Numbered from the stretch's first letter, positions 54,045-64,000 are shown. The stretch is DNA of 64,000 nt from an uncultured Eubacterium sp. (GCA_934358495.1 CAKRKO010000003.1:1-64000), one strand, 5' to 3'. Notes: generated from the sequence alone by a model not told the origin. Program-made: numbers and translations.

Positions 54045-55448
54045 ATGTCAGAATTTAATAAGAAAAAAGTAACAGATAAAAATATAAATAATAATGATAA
54101 TGAGCGTGAAATCCCAGATATTGTAACGGGAGAAGATAGAAAAACTGAATATAAAAAAGGTAAAAAGGCAAAGATGGAGCATTCAGCAAAGCATGTATTT
54201 GAGACCCGACTGCATCATCATCGTAAAAAAGATAGAGAGCAGGATGATATTCTGGAGGATTTGGAATTTATATCAGAAGAGAGCGTGAAGGATAAATCTC
54301 GTATGGCCGGGGCAAAGGAAGAGTCGCATCATTTTGCATCAAAGAAAAAGACTATGCGCCGAAGTCTGGATGAATCCGAAGCAAAAAAAGAGAAATCGAT
54401 AGCATTTATGCGCAGAAATATCGCATTTGTCGGTATTGGCTGTCTGATTGTAATTGTTGTGATCTGTGCGATTATTATTGGCGTAAAGAGTATGAAGGAA
54501 AAGAAAGCTGCAAATCGTGATCAGTCATTATCATCTCAGGAATATGAGACAGATCAGTATACGGAGATTAATACCTTGATTGAGAACTACTATACAGCAT
54601 ATGCGTCTGGCAATACAGGTGAGATGCTTACATATGCAAATCCAATCTCAGACAAGGAAAAAAGTTACATCACCATGTACAGTCAGTACATAGAAAAGTT
54701 TGATAATATTACCTGTTATACAAAGACTGGGGCAGATGATCATTCCTTTATTGTATCCGTGGCATTTGATCTGAAGTATAAGAATGTAGATACAGCAGCA
54801 CCTGGACTGGACTTCTTCTATGTGACAACAAATGACAAAGGCGAGTATTATATTGATAATATATACAGTCCATTTAACTTGAAGTATCAGGAGAATCCTA
54901 TGGATGATACGATTCTTCAGCTGATCAGTGATTATCAGAACGGTGAGGATGTCATTGCCCTGCAGGCAAATGTCCAGACTCGTTATGAGGATGCTGTTAA
55001 TTCAGATGAAAATCTGAAAAATATGGTGGAAGTGACCCTGACAAATGCGATCAGCGAGTGGAATACACAGCAGCAACAGGAAGCAGACCAGAAAGCACAG
55101 GAGGCAGCTCAGCAGGTAGCACAGCAGGAACAGGAAGCTGCTCAGCAGCAGGCCGCACAGGATCAGCAGGCACAAGAATCCGCACAGCAACAACAGGCTG
55201 CTGATCAGGCCGCACAGCAACAGCAGCAGACAATGGATACAACGGAGACAGAACAGAAAGCATGGGTTTATGCAACGGAAACAATGAACATCCGTCAGGA
55301 ACCGAATGAACAGTCTGCCGTACTTGCATCTGCAATCCAAGGTTCTGAGCTTCGTCAGCTTGCGGTAACTGCAAATGGATGGAGTAAGGTGAAAACCGGC
55401 AGTATCGTTGGATATGTAAAGACAGAATATGTTACAGCTCAGCAGTAA
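54045..55448 (+). CDS. Membrane-anchored protein with C-terminal bacterial SH3 domain
   Basis: A 467-residue protein of unknown function. Residues about 1-125 are strongly charged and cytoplasmic. One membrane helix (about 126-148, FVGIGCLIVIVVICAIIIGV) follows, then an extracellular domain (about 165-335) of SnoaL/NTF2-like appearance (NTLIENYYTAYASGNTGEML). A Gln/Ala-rich linker (about 340-398) leads to an SH3b domain (about 405-467, TMNIRQEPNEQSAVLAS) that commonly binds cell-wall peptides. CGGAGG lies 11 bases before the start. It follows pilT after 158 bases and may link the pilus machinery to the wall, but it has its own promoter and terminator. Confidence 0.75.
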   Translation: MSEFNKKKVTDKNINNNDNEREIPDIVTGEDRKTEYKKGKKAKMEHSAKHVFETRLHHHRKKDREQDDILEDLEFISEESVKDKSRMAGAKEESHHFASKKKTMRRSLDESEAKKEKSIAFMRRNIAFVGIGCLIVIVVICAIIIGVKSMKEKKAANRDQSLSSQEYETDQYTEINTLIENYYTAYASGNTGEMLTYANPISDKEKSYITMYSQYIEKFDNITCYTKTGADDHSFIVSVAFDLKYKNVDTAAPGLDFFYVTTNDKGEYYIDNIYSPFNLKYQENPMDDTILQLISDYQNGEDVIALQANVQTRYEDAVNSDENLKNMVEVTLTNAISEWNTQQQQEADQKAQEAAQQVAQQEQEAAQQQAAQDQQAQESAQQQQAADQAAQQQQQTMDTTETEQKAWVYATETMNIRQEPNEQSAVLASAIQGSELRQLAVTANGWSKVKTGSIVGYVKTEYVTAQQ

Positions 55449-55483
55449 TGCTTCGCACGTATCATAAAAAGAAATAATAAAGA

Positions 55484-55508
55484 GGGGACAGGTTGACTGT
55501 TCCCTTTT
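55484..55508 (+). terminator. Rho-independent terminator after the SH3 gene
   Basis: GGGGACAG pairs with CTGTTCCC (one G-U pair) around GTTGA, followed by TTTT. The stem is short but well placed, 36 bases after the stop. Confidence 0.75.
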
Positions 55509-55520
55509 GATATGTATATC

Positions 55521-55584
55521 AGATGTGAGATGATTCTCACATCTGCAGGTGGTGAGCAACAAGAATGCTGAGGGCATTCTTGAA
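55521..55584 (+). repeat. Structured intergenic repeat, copy 3 (diverged)
   Basis: A perfect 10-bp hairpin AGATGTGAGA-TGAT-TCTCACATCT is followed by a spacer ending GAGCAAC and the hairpin AAGAATGCT/GGCATTCTT with a GAG loop, where a T-G wobble replaces the C-G pair of the other copies. The first hairpin is unrelated in sequence to that of copies 1 and 2, but the layout is the same. The remaining bases to 55705 hold a TTGACA without a well-spaced -10 and no gene. Confidence 0.6.
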
Positions 55585-55705
55585 CAGACGTGAGAAGACA
55601 TGAATTTAAAGAAAATGAAGAAGCAAGGACATTAATATTGACAGGTGGGAATGGAATATTTTGCAGTGAAATGACAATACTAACTTAAAAAGAGGAGGTT
55701 TTGTC

Positions 55706-56143
55706 ATGACACAGAAAGACGAAAACAATCTGCTTCATGCAATTTGCAAAAATTCCAACATGGGTGTGGATGCCATCCATGAAGTACTAAAAGATATTTA
55801 TGACGAGGAATTTGCTTATGAATTAAACGTTCAGGCAGATAAAATGGAACAGTTTGGGCGGAAAGCGAGAATACGCTTGTGTGCAAACGGCAGCGAACCG
55901 GCACAGCCAAAACCATTAACAACGGCAATGCTCAAGACTTCTATCAGAATGCAAAAAGTACTTCAGAATAAGACCGAAGACGTGGCAGATATGATGGAAA
56001 AGGGTAATGAACGTGGTGTGAAAGAACTCAAACATGCGATTCATAAGTATCGTGATGCTGGCATATTTGCAACGGAGCTGGCAAAAGAAATGATTGATTT
56101 TGAAGAGGATAATATGAGAAAAATGAAGACATATCAGATGTGA
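55706..56143 (+). CDS. Small helical protein of unknown function
   Basis: I do not recognise the family with confidence. The 145-residue product has no signal or membrane segment. It appears to be all-helical, with heptad-like stretches and a Lys/Met-rich second half (MLKTSIRMQKVLQNKTEDVA), which recalls ferritin-like or DUF2383-type four-helix proteins but without clear paired metal ligands. AGAGGAGG lies 8 bases before the ATG, a strong site that suggests high expression. It stands alone between a repeat element and the pseudouridine synthase gene. Confidence 0.7.
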   Translation: MTQKDENNLLHAICKNSNMGVDAIHEVLKDIYDEEFAYELNVQADKMEQFGRKARIRLCANGSEPAQPKPLTTAMLKTSIRMQKVLQNKTEDVADMMEKGNERGVKELKHAIHKYRDAGIFATELAKEMIDFEEDNMRKMKTYQM

Positions 56144-56236
56144 GATGATTTTCTGGTTGATATTGTCTCTGTATAGATAAAAATTGTTACCGATGGAATG
56201 CGAAATAAAAAGAGAAAACAGAAGAGAGAAGAATAG

Positions 56237-57010
56237 ATGAATACAGAAAAAAGAGAGATTCAGGAAGGAATACGTATAAACAAATATCTGAGCGAAGCCG
56301 GGGTATGCTCCCGGCGCGCAGCAGATCGGGAAATCGAAAAGGGAAATGTATTGTTAGATGGGCGTAAAGCTGTGACCGGGGATAGAGTACTCCCGGGAAT
56401 GCGGGTCACTTTTTGTGGGAAGGAAGTCTGCCCGGAGACGGAAGAAATCATGATTGCATTTCACAAACCGGTAGGAATTGTTTGTACAGCAGAAAAACGG
56501 GAAAAGAACAATATTATTGATTTTATCAATTATCCGAAACGAATTTACCCTGTAGGACGTCTTGACAAGGATTCCGAGGGGCTGATTTTACTGACAAATC
56601 AGGGAGATCTGGTTAATAAGATGATGCGGGCCGGAAACTATCATGAGAAAGAATATGTGGTCACAGTAAATGAGAAAATTACACCTGAATTTCTGGAGCA
56701 GATGCGTGGAGGGTTGTATCTCGAAGAATTGGGAGTACATACAAGACCGTGTAAAGTGACACAAGTCAATGACAGAACGTTTCGTATTATATTGACTCAG
56801 GGATATAACCGCCAGATTCGCAGAATGTGTGAAACATGTGGATATCGTGTAAAACGGTTGGTGCGTACCAGAGTGATGAATATTCTTCTGAGCGATCTGG
56901 CACCGGGCACATATCGGGAACTGACAGCAGAAGAAATGGCTACATTAAATAAACTGACAGCGAAGTCATACAGTTCACCAAAGGGAAAAAATCCGGGAAA
57001 GAGGAGTTAG
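56237..57010 (+). CDS. 23S rRNA pseudouridine synthase, RluF-like
   Basis: A 257-residue enzyme of the RsuA/RluB/E/F family that isomerises uridine in rRNA. An N-terminal S4 RNA-binding domain (about 12-65, RINKYLSEAGVCSRRAADREIEKG) precedes the catalytic domain with GRLDKDSEGLILLTN (catalytic Asp about 110) and the C-terminal GYNRQIRRMCETCGYRVKRLVR motif. The S4 fusion and size favour RluF, but the exact target base is not certain. AGAGAAGAAT lies before the ATG, and ligA starts 3 bases after the stop. Confidence 0.87.
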   Translation: MNTEKREIQEGIRINKYLSEAGVCSRRAADREIEKGNVLLDGRKAVTGDRVLPGMRVTFCGKEVCPETEEIMIAFHKPVGIVCTAEKREKNNIIDFINYPKRIYPVGRLDKDSEGLILLTNQGDLVNKMMRAGNYHEKEYVVTVNEKITPEFLEQMRGGLYLEELGVHTRPCKVTQVNDRTFRIILTQGYNRQIRRMCETCGYRVKRLVRTRVMNILLSDLAPGTYRELTAEEMATLNKLTAKSYSSPKGKNPGKRS

Positions 57011-59029
<2,019 letters not shown>

Positions 59030-59056
59030 GTCTGCCAAATAAGAGAATTTGATCAT

Positions 59057-60529
59057 ATGAAGAAAAGAAAAAAAAAGAATAAAAAAAATCTGAATATGAA
59101 AAAATTACTGAGCACTATGTTTAAAATCGGATGTATCGGTTTTGGCGGAGGATCAGCACTGGTACCGGTGATCGAATCAGAAGTCGTTTATGAGAAGAAA
59201 CTGATTGACAAGGAAGAATATACGAAAGACGTGGTTGTGGCGAATATCACGCCGGGAGCTCTCCCGGTGGAAGTAGCCGCCGGTGTGGGTCGGAAGGTTT
59301 GGGGCATTCCGGGAATGATCCTGTCAGCTCTGCTGATGGGACTGCCGGGTACATTCCTGACGGTATTGTTTTTGATGATGATCAACTGTTCCGGAAACCT
59401 GGTGTTACGCCAGATTCTTTTTGCATCAGCAGGCGTGACGGCGTATATCATTTATATGTTGCTTATATATGCCAAGGGAACTTTTCGGGAAGGCAGGGAA
59501 AGTGGAACAGCAAAAAGCGGAATGACTTTTATGATCCTTGTTTTTTTGCTGACTTCCGGAAAAGAAATATTTCAGCTGTTTGGAATTAACCGGACACCGA
59601 TTTTTGACATATCAACGATTGATGTATTGTGCGTGGCATTTTTCATCATTTTCTTTATCGGAGGGAGATTACGCTGGAGCAGGATCCTGATTTCTGGAGC
59701 AGCCACGGTGCTGTATTGTCTTTGCGTCGGGAAAATGCATTTGATCAGCAGTCCGGAAGTATTGTGGGGGCTCAGAGCAGTAATGTCAATACTGGCAATT
59801 TACGGAATTTACAGCAGTATTGAGGGAAAAATACCATTTTCATGGAATAAGCTGAAAAATCTGTTAAAAGAAGAAATCTCCTGGGCACTGTTTTTTTTGA
59901 TTTTGTCGTTTCCAGCTCTGATTTGCTTTGGAGATACCATACGATTCGCAATCCGGGGACTGATCTCTGCAATTATATCATTCGGGGGTGGAGATGCGTA
60001 TCTGGCGGTGGCAAATGGGCTTTTTGTCAATACCGGAATGATCAGTCATGATGATTTTTATTTTAAGATCGCATCTGTGGCAAACGGACTACCGGGATCA
60101 ATTTTGTGTAAGATACTGACTGGGGTTGGATACATACTTGGATGTGAGAATGGTGGAACGTGGTGCGGCATTTTTGTGGCACTGTGTGGCTTTGCCTGCA
60201 GTATTGCAGCTTCCGGCGGCACATTTTCCGCTGTAGTGTACATTTATGAACAGTTTGAAAATCTAAGGATTTTCCATGTGCTGCAAACCTATATGCGTCC
60301 GATCGTGTCAGGACTGCTTCTGACAATTGGGGCATCCATGCTGTATCAGAATATGGAAATTGCCAGCTGGTATGAGTGGCCGGTTAAGACAATGGTATTG
60401 CTGACGCTTGGCATTATTCTGTTGAATATTTTCTGGCGCAGGCGTGGTGTAGTGCGTCCACTGCAAAGTGTATTGTTTTCCGCGGCGGTCTCTCTGATCG
60501 TATGTAACGTGTTTGCGTCAATCCCGTAA
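59057..60529 (+). CDS. Chromate transporter family protein (two CHR domains)
   Basis: A 490-residue membrane protein of the CHR family. The first CHR domain (about 14-190) has FKIGCIGFGGGSALVPVIE and NITPGALPVEVAAGVG. The second (about 270-445) has FGGGDAYLAVANGLFV and ANGLPGSILCKILTGVGY, giving the long-chain architecture with about ten membrane helices. Some members export chromate, but many gut Firmicutes carry it with no known substrate. The N-terminus is unusually lysine-rich. The binding site is weak. Confidence 0.85.
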   Translation: MKKRKKKNKKNLNMKKLLSTMFKIGCIGFGGGSALVPVIESEVVYEKKLIDKEEYTKDVVVANITPGALPVEVAAGVGRKVWGIPGMILSALLMGLPGTFLTVLFLMMINCSGNLVLRQILFASAGVTAYIIYMLLIYAKGTFREGRESGTAKSGMTFMILVFLLTSGKEIFQLFGINRTPIFDISTIDVLCVAFFIIFFIGGRLRWSRILISGAATVLYCLCVGKMHLISSPEVLWGLRAVMSILAIYGIYSSIEGKIPFSWNKLKNLLKEEISWALFFLILSFPALICFGDTIRFAIRGLISAIISFGGGDAYLAVANGLFVNTGMISHDDFYFKIASVANGLPGSILCKILTGVGYILGCENGGTWCGIFVALCGFACSIAASGGTFSAVVYIYEQFENLRIFHVLQTYMRPIVSGLLLTIGASMLYQNMEIASWYEWPVKTMVLLTLGIILLNIFWRRRGVVRPLQSVLFSAAVSLIVCNVFASIP

Positions 60530-60537
60530 AAAATAAG

Positions 60538-60566
60538 TTTTCAAACGGGAAATAATTTGGTATACT
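60538..60566 (+). promoter_or_regulatory. Promoter of the asp23-nusB-xse-isp operon
   Basis: TTTTCA (60538-60543), a 17-base spacer and TATACT (60561-60566) with a TGG extended -10. It leaves a leader of about 35 bases before asp23. Confidence 0.6.
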
Positions 60567-60608
60567 AGATAATAATGAAAAGTGAATTATATTTTAGGAG
60601 GTTTTTCC

Positions 60609-60992
60609 ATGGCTGAAGATAGAAAAGGATTAAAAATTAAAGAAGACGGACTTGGTGAAGTTCAGATTGCAGAAGAAGTCATCACAATCATTGCAGGACT
60701 TGCTGCCACAGAAGTAGAGGGTGTCTGCTCTATGGGTGGAAATATCACAAAAGATCTGGTTAGCCGTCTTGGTATGAAGAACCTTTCCAAAGGTGTGCGT
60801 GTGGAAGTGACAGAGGAAGGAAAGATCGAAGTATATGTGACGATCAATATTGCTTACGGTTATGCAATCCCGGCAGTATCCGGCAATGTACAGGAGAAAG
60901 TAAAAGCAGCAATTGAGAATATGACAGGGCTTGAGGTATCCGGTGTAAATGTCAGAATTGCAGATGTTGACATGAAAAATGCAGTCGAGTAG
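60609..60992 (+). CDS. Asp23/Gls24 family envelope stress protein
   Basis: A 127-residue protein of the Asp23/Gls24 family (DUF322, YqhY-like), a membrane-associated or cytoplasmic protein linked to cell-envelope and fatty-acid homeostasis. The start at 60609 (MAEDRKGLKIKEDGLGEVQIAEE) follows TTTTAGGAGG. Conserved features are VITIIAGLAATEVEGVCSMGG and the VEVTEEGKIEVYVTINIAYGYAIP core. Position just before nusB matches yqhY of Bacillus. Its stop codon is inside the hairpin that follows. Confidence 0.93.
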   Translation: MAEDRKGLKIKEDGLGEVQIAEEVITIIAGLAATEVEGVCSMGGNITKDLVSRLGMKNLSKGVRVEVTEEGKIEVYVTINIAYGYAIPAVSGNVQEKVKAAIENMTGLEVSGVNVRIADVDMKNAVE

Positions 60993-61052
60993 GGCAACCT
61001 ACTCGATTTGTGAGTAAAAACTTCCATCAGACAGAGATGGGAGTGTACTCAA
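60986..61052 (+). promoter_or_regulatory. Paired hairpins between asp23 and nusB
   Basis: CGAGTAGG (60986-60993) and CCTACTCG (60998-61005) form an 8-bp hairpin with a GCAA tetraloop that contains the asp23 stop codon. Just after it, TGAGTA (61010-61015) and TACTCA pair around a CTTCCATC/GATGGGAG helix. Only ATTTG follows the first hairpin, so it is at best a partial terminator that could lower expression of nusB and later genes relative to asp23. Confidence 0.5.
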
Positions 61053-61076
61053 ATGAGAAAAAATATGGAGGATAAC

Positions 61077-61472
61077 ATGAGCCGAAGAGAAGTGAGAGAA
61101 CAGATTTTTAAAATTCTGTTTGGAGTAGAATTTCACAGCGCTGAAGAGCTAGATGAGCAGATTGCGCTGTATATGGAAGAACTTGGAGAGGTACGTCAGA
61201 AAGATTCTGATTATATTTTAAATAAGGTACACAGCATTGTAAAGCATCTGGATGATCTGGATGGAGCTTTAAATGCAGCATCCAAAAACTGGAAAACAAG
61301 CCGTATGGCGAAAGCAGAGCTTTCTATTCTGCGTCTGGCAGCCTACGAGATCAAATATGAGGAAGATATTCCGGTATCGGTATCTATCAATGAGGCTGTT
61401 GAACTGGCAAAATTATACGGATCTGATCAGGGACCGGCATTTGTAAACGGAATTTTATCCGGGCTGGCATGA
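61077..61472 (+). CDS. nusB: Transcription antitermination protein NusB
   Basis: Binds boxA RNA with NusE (S10) for rRNA antitermination. The start at 61077 (MSRREVREQIFKILFG) has GGAGG 5 bases upstream; in-frame ATGs at 61053 and 61065 would place that site inside the coding region. The product is 131 residues. Typical segments are RREVREQIFKILF, WKTSRMAKAELSILRLAAYEI and PVSVSINEAVELAKLYGSD. It overlaps xseA by four bases. Confidence 0.95.
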   Translation: MSRREVREQIFKILFGVEFHSAEELDEQIALYMEELGEVRQKDSDYILNKVHSIVKHLDDLDGALNAASKNWKTSRMAKAELSILRLAAYEIKYEEDIPVSVSINEAVELAKLYGSDQGPAFVNGILSGLA

Positions 61473-62686
61473 GGCGGAATGTTTATTCTGTGGGGCAGGT
61501 GAATTCTTATATTCAGAATATGTTCGCACAGGATTTTATGATGAGCCATATTGCAGTGCGGGGTGAGATATCTAACTGTAAATATCACAGCTCCGGACAC
61601 ATTTATTTTACTTTGAAAGATGAGACTGGCATACTCAAAGCTGTGATGTTTCGCAGCAATGCAGCCAACGGATTGTCTTTTCACATGGATGTGGGCGACC
61701 GTGTCATTGTTCTGGGAGAAATCCGGATTTATGAACGTGACGGACAGTATCAGCTGTATGCGCAACAGGTGACCCGTGACGGTGTTGGAATCCTCTACCA
61801 GAAATTTATGGAGCGAAAAAAAGAACTCGAAGAGATGGGAATGTTTGCGCAGGAATATAAGCGGGACATTCCCCGTTATGCGTTCCGCATCGGTGTGGTG
61901 ACAGCACCAACCGGAGCGGCAATCCGTGATATTCAGAATATTTCCCACCGCAGAAATCCTTACGTACAGCTGCTTTTATATCCTGCACTGGTGCAGGGCG
62001 AAGGTGCGACGGCATCCATTGTAGAGGGAATTTATGCGATGGAGGAGAAAAATGTAGATGTGATCATCGTTGGACGAGGCGGTGGATCGATGGAAGACCT
62101 GTGGGCATTTAATGAAGAAATTGTCGCACGGGCTATTTTTGAATGCCCGATTCCAATTATATCTGCGGTTGGACATGAGACGGATTATACGATTGCTGAT
62201 TATGTAGCAGATCTGCGTGCACCGACACCTTCAGCGGCAGCGGAACTTGCGGTATTCGATTACAGACAGGTGCAGGAACGGCTGGGTATGAGCGTGCAGA
62301 CACTGTTGTACCGGATGAACCAGCAGATGGAACTGGCAAGGAGCAGAGTACGGGAATATCAGCTGCATCTGAAAGCACTGCATCCGAAAAATCAGCTGAT
62401 GCAGAAGCGGCAGTATCTGACGGATCTGGAGGAAAGCCTGGAGCGCAGCATGCAGGAAATTTTGCAAAAAAAACGGCATCAGCTGGAAATGTATGCAGCA
62501 AGACTGGACGGATGTTCCCCTTTGAAAAAATTGCAGGGCTCATATGCATTCGTGAGTAAAGCGGATGGAAAGCCGATTCATTCTGTGGATGATGTGCAGG
62601 TGAATGAACAGATTGAGGCACAGCTGATGGATGGAAAAATTATGGCAACAGTCTGTGGAACAGAGAAAAACGGAGTAGTGAAATAA
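61469..62686 (+). CDS. xseA: Exodeoxyribonuclease VII large subunit
   Basis: With XseB it degrades single-stranded DNA in both directions. The 405 residues include the N-terminal OB fold (VYSVGQVNSYIQNMF, VRGEISNCKYHSSGHIYFTLKD), the catalytic domain with VVTAPTGAAIRDI, DVIIVGRGGGSMEDLWAFNE and SAVGHETDYTIADYVADLRAPTPSAAAE, and a C-terminal coiled coil (about 265-360). It starts inside the nusB stop (ATGA), so the two are coupled. Confidence 0.96.
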   Translation: MRRNVYSVGQVNSYIQNMFAQDFMMSHIAVRGEISNCKYHSSGHIYFTLKDETGILKAVMFRSNAANGLSFHMDVGDRVIVLGEIRIYERDGQYQLYAQQVTRDGVGILYQKFMERKKELEEMGMFAQEYKRDIPRYAFRIGVVTAPTGAAIRDIQNISHRRNPYVQLLLYPALVQGEGATASIVEGIYAMEEKNVDVIIVGRGGGSMEDLWAFNEEIVARAIFECPIPIISAVGHETDYTIADYVADLRAPTPSAAAELAVFDYRQVQERLGMSVQTLLYRMNQQMELARSRVREYQLHLKALHPKNQLMQKRQYLTDLEESLERSMQEILQKKRHQLEMYAARLDGCSPLKKLQGSYAFVSKADGKPIHSVDDVQVNEQIEAQLMDGKIMATVCGTEKNGVVK

Positions 62687-62687
62687 A

Positions 62688-62906
62688 ATGGAAACGACGG
62701 AAGCAAAAGAATCTTTAGAGGAAATGTTTGAACAGCTGGATGCCATCCTGAAGAACATGGAGGATCCGGAGCTTTCCCTGGAACATGCTTTTGCATTGTA
62801 TGAGCAGGGAATGAAAAAAATACAGAACTGCAATCAGAAGCTGGATACCGTTGAGAAAAAAATGCTTCAGATCGCAGAGGATGGGACAGAAGTTCCTTTT
62901 GAATAA
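62688..62906 (+). CDS. xseB: Exodeoxyribonuclease VII small subunit
   Basis: A 72-residue helical subunit that binds the XseA coiled coil. The family pattern SLEEMFEQLDAILKNMEDPELSLEHAFALYEQGM is recognisable in parts (LSLEHAFALYEQGMK) and ends with an acidic tail. One base separates it from the xseA stop, and the ispA start follows within 15 bases. Identification is by length, pattern and context. Confidence 0.94.
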   Translation: METTEAKESLEEMFEQLDAILKNMEDPELSLEHAFALYEQGMKKIQNCNQKLDTVEKKMLQIAEDGTEVPFE

Positions 62907-62920
62907 GAGAGGTGTGGATG

Positions 62921-63808
62921 ATGGATATTAAGAAAGAGATTGCAGAGCATACCAGCCAGGTAGAGGAGATCATAAAAAAATATCTGCCGGGGGAGACCGG
63001 TTATCAGAAAACGGTGATGGAAGCAATGAATTACAGCTTTCTGGCAGGGGGCAAACGTCTGCGGCCAATGCTGATGCAGGAAACGTACCGGTTGTTTGGC
63101 GGAACATCCGATATTATTGAGCCTTTTATGGCTGCAATTGAGATGATTCATACCTATTCTCTGATCCATGATGATCTTCCGGCGATGGATAATGATGATT
63201 ACCGTCGTGGAAGAAAAACAACCCATGTCGTTTATGGAGAAGCCATGGGAATCCTGGCAGGAGACGCATTGCTGAATTTTGCATTTGAGACAGCCTGCAA
63301 AGGACTGATGCAGGACGTTGGAAATCCTGCGGCAGCCAGAGCAGTTCAGATTCTTGCGCAGAAAGCAGGTATCTATGGCATGCTTGGCGGCCAGGTTGTA
63401 GATGTAGAATCCGAGGGACAGCCACTGGAGCGGGAAAAACTGGATTTTATCTATGATCTGAAGACCGGAGCATTGATTGAGGCTTCCATGTTGATCGGTG
63501 CTGTGCTTGCAGATGCTTCCGAGGAAGAGCAGCAGGTGATCTTACAGGTGGCAAAAGATGTGGGACTTGCGTTTCAGATTCAGGATGATATTCTGGATGT
63601 GACCAGTGACATTGAGACTCTTGGCAAACCGATCGGCAGTGATGAAAAAAATCACAAAACAACATACGTAACCATCCGCGGACTGGCACAGGCCACGAAG
63701 GATGTAGAGGAAATATCTGAGCGTGCATTAGAGGGAGTGGCATCGCTTTCAGAGACAAATATATTCTTGAATGAATTAATCAGATTTTTAATTCACAGAA
63801 AAAAATAG
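62921..63808 (+). CDS. ispA: Polyprenyl (farnesyl/geranylgeranyl) diphosphate synthase
   Basis: Chain-elongating prenyltransferase making farnesyl or geranylgeranyl diphosphate. The first Asp-rich motif is DDLPAMDND (about residue 84) and the second is QDDILD (about 220). GGKRLRPML is the conserved isopentenyl-diphosphate-binding segment. I favour ATG 62921 (MDIKKEIAEH, 295 residues), 8 bases after GAGAGG; an in-frame ATG at 62918 or GTG at 62912 is possible. dxs follows 9 bases later, so the pair supplies isoprenoid precursors and products together. Confidence 0.93.
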   Translation: MDIKKEIAEHTSQVEEIIKKYLPGETGYQKTVMEAMNYSFLAGGKRLRPMLMQETYRLFGGTSDIIEPFMAAIEMIHTYSLIHDDLPAMDNDDYRRGRKTTHVVYGEAMGILAGDALLNFAFETACKGLMQDVGNPAAARAVQILAQKAGIYGMLGGQVVDVESEGQPLEREKLDFIYDLKTGALIEASMLIGAVLADASEEEQQVILQVAKDVGLAFQIQDDILDVTSDIETLGKPIGSDEKNHKTTYVTIRGLAQATKDVEEISERALEGVASLSETNIFLNELIRFLIHRKK

Positions 63809-63817
63809 GGGATAAAA

Positions 63818-64000
63818 ATGGCAGTACTTGACCGAATTAATCAGGCAAATGATATAAAATATTTAAGTGAGGCACAATTAGAAGAACTGCCGGGGGAGAT
63901 TCGTCAGTTCCTGATCGAACATATCTCAAAAACCGGCGGTCATCTGGCGTCAAATCTTGGTGTCGTGGAGCTTACCATGGCTTTGCATCTGGTGCTGAAT
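63818..64000 (+). CDS. dxs: 1-deoxy-D-xylulose-5-phosphate synthase, 3'-truncated by window edge
   Basis: ThDP enzyme that joins pyruvate and glyceraldehyde 3-phosphate at the entry to the MEP isoprenoid pathway. Only the first 61 residues are in the window, with no stop. They show the family start ([48 protein letters not shown]), in which the [14 protein letters not shown] motif with the catalytic His is diagnostic. GGGGAT lies just upstream of the ATG. The rest of the gene lies beyond the window edge. Confidence 0.93.
   Translation, partial: MAVLDRINQANDIKYLSEAQLEELPGEIRQFLIEHISKTGGHLASNLGVVELTMALHLVLN

Noticed and set aside
55638..55662. TTGACA as a promoter for the small helical protein gene
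   Set aside because: No acceptable -10 lies 15-19 bases downstream; the nearest AT-rich hexamer is 13 bases away.

Overview
The window looks like a chromosomal segment from a Gram-positive anaerobe of the Clostridia, most likely a Lachnospiraceae member (Blautia/Ruminococcus-like). The reasons are moderate-to-low GC, strong AGGAGG-type ribosome binding sites, several extended -10 promoters, a single-chain glycyl-tRNA synthetase, Asp23, DUF1015 and a SpoIIM-like protein, and a type IV pilus system without an outer-membrane secretin. The genus call is inference. Nearly all genes are on the + strand; only aroF and aroE are on the - strand.

Region 1 (1-8.2 kb): the end of a branched-chain and serine biosynthesis operon, leuB(partial)-ilvD-ilvB-serC-serA, closed by a strong terminator and followed by a DUF1015 gene. 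Region 2 (8.3-23.6 kb): housekeeping genes, namely an MscS channel, a dicarboxylate/amino acid symporter, a cold-shock protein, an M16C peptidase, era, recO, a lipoprotein, glyS, a double-GNAT protein, and an xth-lepB-S1 protein-unknown-sseB run. Its intergenic spaces hold palindromic elements, including a 166-bp MITE-like element with 12-bp terminal inverted repeats and a 7-bp direct flank repeat. Region 3 (23.6-28.3 kb): a queuosine precursor operon queD-queE-folE-queC-queF behind a promoter, a candidate preQ1-I riboswitch and a terminator, then a Nudix hydrolase and a SpoIIM-like membrane protein.

Region 4 (28.4-32.9 kb): an orphan type IV pilin, divergent shikimate genes (aroF, aroE on -, aroD, aroK on +) and tRNA-Arg(CCG). 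Region 5 (33-55.5 kb): the most remarkable part, a type IV pilus locus. It begins with a giant 3366-residue protein that carries a class III prepilin leader, about 40 GLUG-like repeats and a Fn3-like C-terminal third. Three overlapping minor pilin-like genes follow, then two tandem major pilins, a pilin-like protein lacking a cleavage site, prepilin peptidase, PilC, a PilM-PilN-like fusion, a PilO-like protein, PilB with two MshEN (c-di-GMP-type) motifs, PilT, and a membrane-anchored SH3 protein. I infer a surface pilus that displays a very large modular pilin as adhesin.

Region 6 (55.5-64 kb): housekeeping again: a small unknown protein, an RluF-type pseudouridine synthase, ligA, a chromate-transporter family protein, Asp23, nusB, xseA, xseB, ispA and the start of dxs. 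The order asp23-nusB-xseA-xseB-ispA-dxs is a familiar Firmicutes arrangement.

A structured repeat (paired hairpins ending in a conserved AAGAATGCC/GGCATTCTT stem) occurs at about 5.6, 11.1 and 55.5 kb. No CRISPR array, prophage or insertion-sequence transposase was seen.
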